DNA from: JAPPLB01 sp965204095
GTDB lineage: Bacteria > Acidobacteriota > Terriglobia > Bryobacterales > UBA6623
NCBI GenBank assembly: GCA_965204095.1
Contig: OZ241991.1
Location: 5,952,001 to 6,016,000, forward strand
Direction of reading: 5' to 3'
Length of the DNA: 64,000 bases
Position 1 is the first letter of the stretch. Each line of letters opens with the position of its first letter. Under the pieces are notes generated by a model. It made no database searches. It was not told the DNA's origin and was given only the letters and a program-made list of their open reading frames with translations. Both the position numbers and the translations under genes were made by a program. Shown here in pieces: positions 60,619-64,000 of this stretch.

Positions 60619-61833
60619 ATGAAACCGGACATACAAACGGTCGAGGACCGAGCCGAACCACTCTCGCTGATGGAGCCTCTGCTGATTGCCGAAGACTCAC
60701 GTCACCGCGCCAGCCTCGCCGACCTCGCCTTCGACCTAGTCCGGAAGGCGGCCTGCTTCAAGGGCAGCCTCCCGCCCAGCCTGCTCGTTTCTCTGGCAAC
60801 CTTTGTGCGGTCGATGAACTGCTACTACTCAAACCTGATCGAGGGCCACGACACCCACCCGATCGATATCGAACTCGCTCTCAAGGAGGACTACAGCCAG
60901 GATACCGACAAGCGTAATCTTCAACTGGAGGCCAGAGCGCACATAGCTGTCCAGCAATGGATTGACGAGGGCGGCCTCACTGACCGCGCCGTCACCACCG
61001 CGGGCATCTGCCAAATCCATCGCCGTTTTGGTGAAGGGCTGCCCGTGGACCTGCTCTTTGCCGAAAACCCGCGGACGAAGGAGCGCATCCGTATTGTTCC
61101 CGGAGAACTCCGTGGCCATGATGTGCGAGTAGGCCGTCACCTCGCCGTCAGCCCCGGCGCAGTGCGGCGCTACCTCAAGCACTTTGAGCAGGTATACGGG
61201 AAGTTGGGCAAAGCGGATGCCGTCCTCTCCGCCGCCGCCGCGCACCACCGCCTGCTGTGGATTCACCCTTATCTCGACGGCAATGGCCGCGTTGCCCGTC
61301 TGATGTCGCATGCGGTCTTGCTGCAGAATCTCGATACAGGCGGCGTCTGGTCGGTTGCACGCGGCCTCGCACGTAACATTCGGGCCTACAAGCAGCACCT
61401 TGCCAACTGCGACCGCCCGCGCCGCAACGATCTTGATGGCCGTGGACACCTGAGTGAAGAAGCCCTGGCGGAATTCACGAGATTTTTTCTGGGCATCTGC
61501 ATCGACCAAGTGGACTTCATGCAAAGCCTGGTTCAGCCTGAACGCCTCCGCGCCCGCATCCGGATCTGGGCCGAGGAAGAAACGCGCCTAGGCAACCTTC
61601 CCGGCAAGGCAGGCGCCATCCTGGAGGCGATTCTCTACCGCGGCGAACTGCCCCGCGGCGAAGCCGCCGGCATCGTAGGAGCGGGGGAGCGCCATGCTCG
61701 CCGTATTGTCTCGGCGCTTATACACAAGGGGGTCTTGATGTCCGACAGCCCCCGCGCCCTGTTGCGCCTAGCCTTTCCGGCGACCCTTGCCGCTCGTTGG
61801 CTACCGGGCCTTTTCCCGGAACGGCCGGCCTGA
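60619..61833 (+). CDS. Fic-domain AMP transferase with N-terminal inhibitory helix
   Basis: 404 residues. The Fic core motif is IHPYLDGNGRVAR (residues ~215-227), with the catalytic His, the Asp and the GNGR anion-binding turn intact. An inhibitory motif of the form S-x-x-x-E-G (SNLIEG, residues 71-76) lies ahead of it, so it is a class II Fic protein that can be self-inhibited. The C-terminal ~100 residues contain a helix-turn-helix-like region (AILEAILYRGELPRGEAAGIVGAG). GAAGAGGG stands just upstream of the ATG. Presumed AMPylator of a host or self protein; target unknown. Confidence 0.9.
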   Translation: MKPDIQTVEDRAEPLSLMEPLLIAEDSRHRASLADLAFDLVRKAACFKGSLPPSLLVSLATFVRSMNCYYSNLIEGHDTHPIDIELALKEDYSQDTDKRNLQLEARAHIAVQQWIDEGGLTDRAVTTAGICQIHRRFGEGLPVDLLFAENPRTKERIRIVPGELRGHDVRVGRHLAVSPGAVRRYLKHFEQVYGKLGKADAVLSAAAAHHRLLWIHPYLDGNGRVARLMSHAVLLQNLDTGGVWSVARGLARNIRAYKQHLANCDRPRRNDLDGRGHLSEEALAEFTRFFLGICIDQVDFMQSLVQPERLRARIRIWAEEETRLGNLPGKAGAILEAILYRGELPRGEAAGIVGAGERHARRIVSALIHKGVLMSDSPRALLRLAFPATLAARWLPGLFPERPA

Positions 61834-61901
61834 CTATGCAATCCCATACGCTCGAATCCACGTCATCTCCATAGCACTGCTTTACACATGGCGCTGCGGG
61901 T

Positions 61902-62085
61902 TTAGCCTGCATTTCTCACCACCCGACGGTCGAAGCACACGATACGACCGCCATGACTTCGTTGCGCTTGCTTGCCGTGCTCGACGTACGGTCAAGTACG
62001 CCTGCGCGCGCCAAGCGGCTCGCGCCTCGTCCTGACGGCCCTCTCACGCACTTCGCCTCGCCACGTGGTGAGAAATGCAGGTTAG
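61902..62085 (-). mobile_element. MITE-like repeat, copy Q
   Basis: 184 bp, TTAG on both sides as a direct repeat, intact ends, reverse orientation. It lies 70 bp after fic and 50 bp before the sulfatase remnant. Confidence 0.88.
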
Positions 62086-62137
62086 AACCGCTGCCGTCCA
62101 GAGAAGGGCCCGACCGCCGAAACCCGAAGGTTGGGCG

Positions 62138-62220
62138 AGCCCACCGCCCTCACCGAAGGCGAGTCTCAAATGACCGAAGCCGACCGTAACGCTCTCAGGA
62201 ACCTCGGCTATCTCCAGTAG
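62138..62220 (+). pseudogene. C-terminal remnant of a sulfatase-family gene
   Basis: About 80 bp that match the 3' end of the gene at 58191-60143 with only a few changes (T-A-L-T-E-G-E-S-Q-M-T-E-A-D-R-N-A-L-R-N-L-G-Y-L-Q, then TAG). Nothing of the rest of the gene is present. It is enclosed by MITE copy Q and composite element R. Confidence 0.75.
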
Positions 62221-62226
62221 GCGCTG

Positions 62227-62508
62227 ACCCGCCTTTCTCACCATCTGACGGCGGAATCAAGCGAAAAAAGGCCGTGATTCGTGTTTCGTGTCTCGTGATT
62301 CGTGAAAACCATTGGCGGTGGCCTGGTTCGCTCCAGAAGAAATGTCTGACGGCTGGTGAACCCTAAAGTCAGTGGATAGTGGTTAGTGGATAGTGGTTAG
62401 TGGAAAACCTTATCGGCCGTGTTGCTGGCGCCATGCGACGCGCGCCTTGTCCTGACGGCCCTCTCACACACTTCACCTCGCCGCGTGGCCAGAAATGCAG
62501 ACTTGACG
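62227..62508 (-). mobile_element. Composite element R
   Basis: Degraded left end (GCCTTTCTCACCATCTGACG), TCGTG heptamer array (62270-62310), the GCTCCAGAAGAAATGTCTG module, an AGTGGAT/AGTGGTT heptamer array (62372-62403), and a right arm ending in GTGGCCAGAAATGCAG. Flanks no longer fit YTAR. Confidence 0.65.
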
Positions 62509-62710
62509 GCCACCATATCCGACTGACTCCGCTGGGGGAAAGACCACCGAGCGCATCCGGGGCGCGGCGGGTCAACGGATCTGTCTGGTCCCCGGGTCTC
62601 GCTTGCCGGCCAAGCAGCCGGGCCAGTCCGCCAGGATCTATTTCATAAAGCTGATGTGCGACAATCTGTTCTGCTATCTCGCGCTCGGCTGCGGTCATCC
62701 GGGTGGTCAT
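62509..62710 (-). other. Possible short gene fragment
   Basis: A minus-strand frame begins with ATG 62710 (TTRMTAAEREIAEQIVAHQLYEIDPGG) and looks coding for about 65 residues, then runs into composite element R. A tiny upstream frame (MRFRYPARNG, TGA) overlaps it. Could be a truncated toxin-antitoxin-type gene; not identified. Confidence 0.25.
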
Positions 62711-62822
62711 CCGTTCCGCGCCGGATAGCGGAATCTCATGATCCGGCCCCGTTTGGTCGTTTGGTTGCGCAGGTAGCCAGACATTGACGACGTTGCCGGA
62801 CTAACACCCAGGGAGTGGGGCG

Positions 62823-63263
62823 ATGAAGACCTTTCTGCGCAATCTCGGAGCGGCTTTGCTGGGCTACGTCGCGGTGTCCATCGTCTCCTTCGTCCTGCCC
62901 GTGGCAATGTGGATGGTCCTGGGGCCCGAAGGCTCGTTCCGGCCCGAAAGCTGGGACACGTCCACGGCGTGGAACGCGGGGTGGATCATCGTGGTCGTGG
63001 CGGGCGCGGCGACAGGCGGTTTCATTTGCTCGAAGGTGGCTGCGGACCGGCGCGGCGCCTGGATCCTGATCGCCTTGCTGGTGGTGGCCGGGGTGCTGTC
63101 GTTGGCCTTCTACGTCCCGGAGGGCGAGGGAGCGCGTCCCGCGGATGTCGGCATGATCGAGGCCATGTCTTCGGCACGGAGTCCTGCGTGGCTGGGCTGG
63201 CTGAACCTGCCGCTGGCCGCGGCGGGGGCGTTCTTCGGGGCTCGGATTGCAGAGCGGGACTGA
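62823..63263 (+). CDS. Small polytopic membrane protein, unknown function
   Basis: 146 residues with four hydrophobic segments (near residues 8-35, 50-70, 80-98 and 125-142). The start has GGAGTGGGG just upstream of the ATG. Contains GGFICSKVAADRRGAW after helix 2. No family recognised; no neighbours that point to a role. Downstream is MITE copy S, 8 bp after the stop. Confidence 0.7.
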   Translation: MKTFLRNLGAALLGYVAVSIVSFVLPVAMWMVLGPEGSFRPESWDTSTAWNAGWIIVVVAGAATGGFICSKVAADRRGAWILIALLVVAGVLSLAFYVPEGEGARPADVGMIEAMSSARSPAWLGWLNLPLAAAGAFFGARIAERD

Positions 63264-63270
63264 ATTGGCC

Positions 63271-63455
63271 CTAACCTGCATTTCTCACCACCCGACAGTC
63301 GAAGCACGCGATACGACCGCCAGGACTTCGTTGCGCTTGCTTACCGTGCTCAACGTACTGTTCAAGTACGCCTGCGCGCGCTAAGCGGCTCGCGCCTCGT
63401 CCTGACGCCCCTCTCACGCACTTCGCCTCGCCACGTGGTGAGAAATGCAGGCTAG
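63271..63455 (-). mobile_element. MITE-like repeat, copy S
   Basis: 185 bp, reverse orientation, CTAA on the left and CTAG on the right. Ends intact. Confidence 0.86.
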
Positions 63456-63643
63456 TTTAGTCGTGGTCCGGTGGGACCCGGCTTCATCCGATATCGTCTC
63501 CGGACGTTTCCAGACCGGTTTTTCTCCGCCCGAGTGCGGATCATACAAGCAGGAAACATCCGAACCGGTGTCAACGCCGCCGAAGAAGCTCTTCACCCGG
63601 TCTTCCGGTTTGTCGCACGCCGAAGTTCATGGGGATGCCACTA
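63456..63643. other. Intergenic with a 60-bp dispersed repeat
   Basis: 63530-63590 closely matches 57165-57220 (both contain GTGCGGATCAT and GTGTCAACGCCGC). In the same plus-strand frame both encode RVRIIQA-x-NI-x-x-GVNAA. Otherwise nothing recognised. Confidence 0.55.
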
Positions 63644-64000
63644 TCAGAACCCACGCCAGCCGGGCAGGGCGGCCGCCTGCCGGATCCATTTCTCCATCTG
63701 CTCCACGTCGAGTTCGCCTTCGTAGATGTTGATCCAGCGCCAGTCCTTGTCCTTGCCAGCGCCGGGTGGGACCGGTTGCAGCGACGCGCCCTGGAAGAAC
63801 GTCACCTTCACGCAGCGGGTGAGGACGTGGCAATTCAGGAACCAACCTTGACCCTCGATGCCATAGAAGGGCGAGTTCTACCTTACGGCCTTGCACACGT
63901 CAGGCACGCTGCGCACTATGAGCGAGTCGAGGCGGCGCCCAACGTCGCTTTTCCAGCCCGGCATGGCCGCGATGTAGGCCTGCACGGGGGCGTCGCCGTC
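63644..64000 (-). pseudogene. DUF1801-type protein with an in-frame amber codon, 5' end outside window
   Basis: Reading the minus strand from the window edge gives a continuous small-protein frame: PVQAYIAAMPGWKSDVGRRL, then VCKAVR-stop-NSPFYGIEGQGWFLNC, and on to WIRQAAALPGWRGF and TGA (63644-63646). The amber codon is at 63878-63880, at a position normally Trp in this family (KAVRW-N type), a TGG-to-TAG change. Matches the DUF1801/YdhG-like domain. Either a pseudogene or a sequencing error; the start is not in the window. Confidence 0.75.

Noticed and set aside
1592..63455. Recurring open frames inside the repeats giving peptides such as SPRGEAKCVRGPSGRGASRL
   Set aside because: They occur in every simple repeat copy, start and end at random in the flanks, and follow the palindromic DNA rather than a protein pattern.
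1..64000. Transposase, reverse transcriptase or REP-associated tyrosine transposase that would move the repeats
   Set aside because: No frame in the window shows a DDE, HUH or RT motif; the driver must be elsewhere in the genome.
1..64000. tRNA or rRNA genes
   Set aside because: No T-loop (GGTTCRANYCC) with a matching acceptor stem was seen on either strand; rRNA words absent.

Overview
The window is a GC-rich bacterial chromosome segment, most probably from an Acidobacteriota member of the Solibacter/Bryobacter type. Supporting signs are a secreted protein ending in the 'Solibacter C-terminal' domain (TIGR03437 type), an Oar-like TonB-dependent receptor with an N-terminal carboxypeptidase-regulatory domain, a DUF1552/DUF1592 cytochrome-type pair, and many secreted proteins of unknown function. 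Taxonomy is inferred from protein families only. No rRNA, tRNA, CRISPR array or transposase gene was found.

Layout. 1-3.9 kb: a TRAP transporter operon (tatT-dctP-dctQM). 4-6 kb: dapF and a rhodanese lipoprotein. 6.1-7.5 kb: a mosaic of repeats. 7.7-10.5 kb: lutABC, L-lactate oxidation. 10.5-15.6 kb: two large secreted proteins. 16.4-21.7 kb: a TrmB regulator, then dxr-rseP-skp and a small membrane protein. 21.7-30.1 kb, minus strand: an aminotransferase, archease-rtcB, deoC, a GAF-GAF-SpoIIE phosphatase, lysA and miaA. 30.2-34.8 kb, plus strand: an MFS transporter, def, fmt, argJ and a Tat-type secreted protein. 34.9-45.4 kb, minus strand: TonB receptor, secreted proteins, ankyrin protein, DUF1552 and DUF1592. 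45.4-49 kb: a second repeat mosaic holding hicAB and a small secreted protein. 49-53.5 kb: a polysaccharide export operon (wzm-wzt-glycosyltransferase fusion). 54-64 kb: an accessory stretch with a serine protease, a frameshifted STAS-ATPase regulator, a gene broken by a repeat insertion, a sulfatase-family protein, a Fic protein, and fragments of other genes.

The outstanding feature is an interspersed repeat of about 185 bp. Its 17-bp terminal inverted repeats are identical in many copies, and its two arms can pair along most of their length. Twelve simple copies have clear ends. All 24 flanking tetranucleotides fit YTAR, eight copies have the same tetranucleotide on both sides, and in three of those it is the non-palindromic TTAG as a direct repeat. 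This is what a non-autonomous transposon (MITE) with a 4-bp target duplication should look like. Removing one copy (57559-57743) together with one CTAG restores an open reading frame across the site. Three neighbouring genes end in a stop codon that lies inside the target tetranucleotide.

A second class of elements keeps the same ends but has its centre replaced by arrays of a 7-bp unit (TCGTGWY, or AGTGGWT) joined to a limited set of other modules. These mosaics fill 6.1-7.5 kb and 45.8-46.8 kb and recur as smaller versions at 41.4, 48.5, 53.8, 60.3 and 62.2 kb. They look like a composite repeat system worth describing. A separate biochemical oddity is that DapF carries serine at both positions where the family has its two catalytic cysteines.
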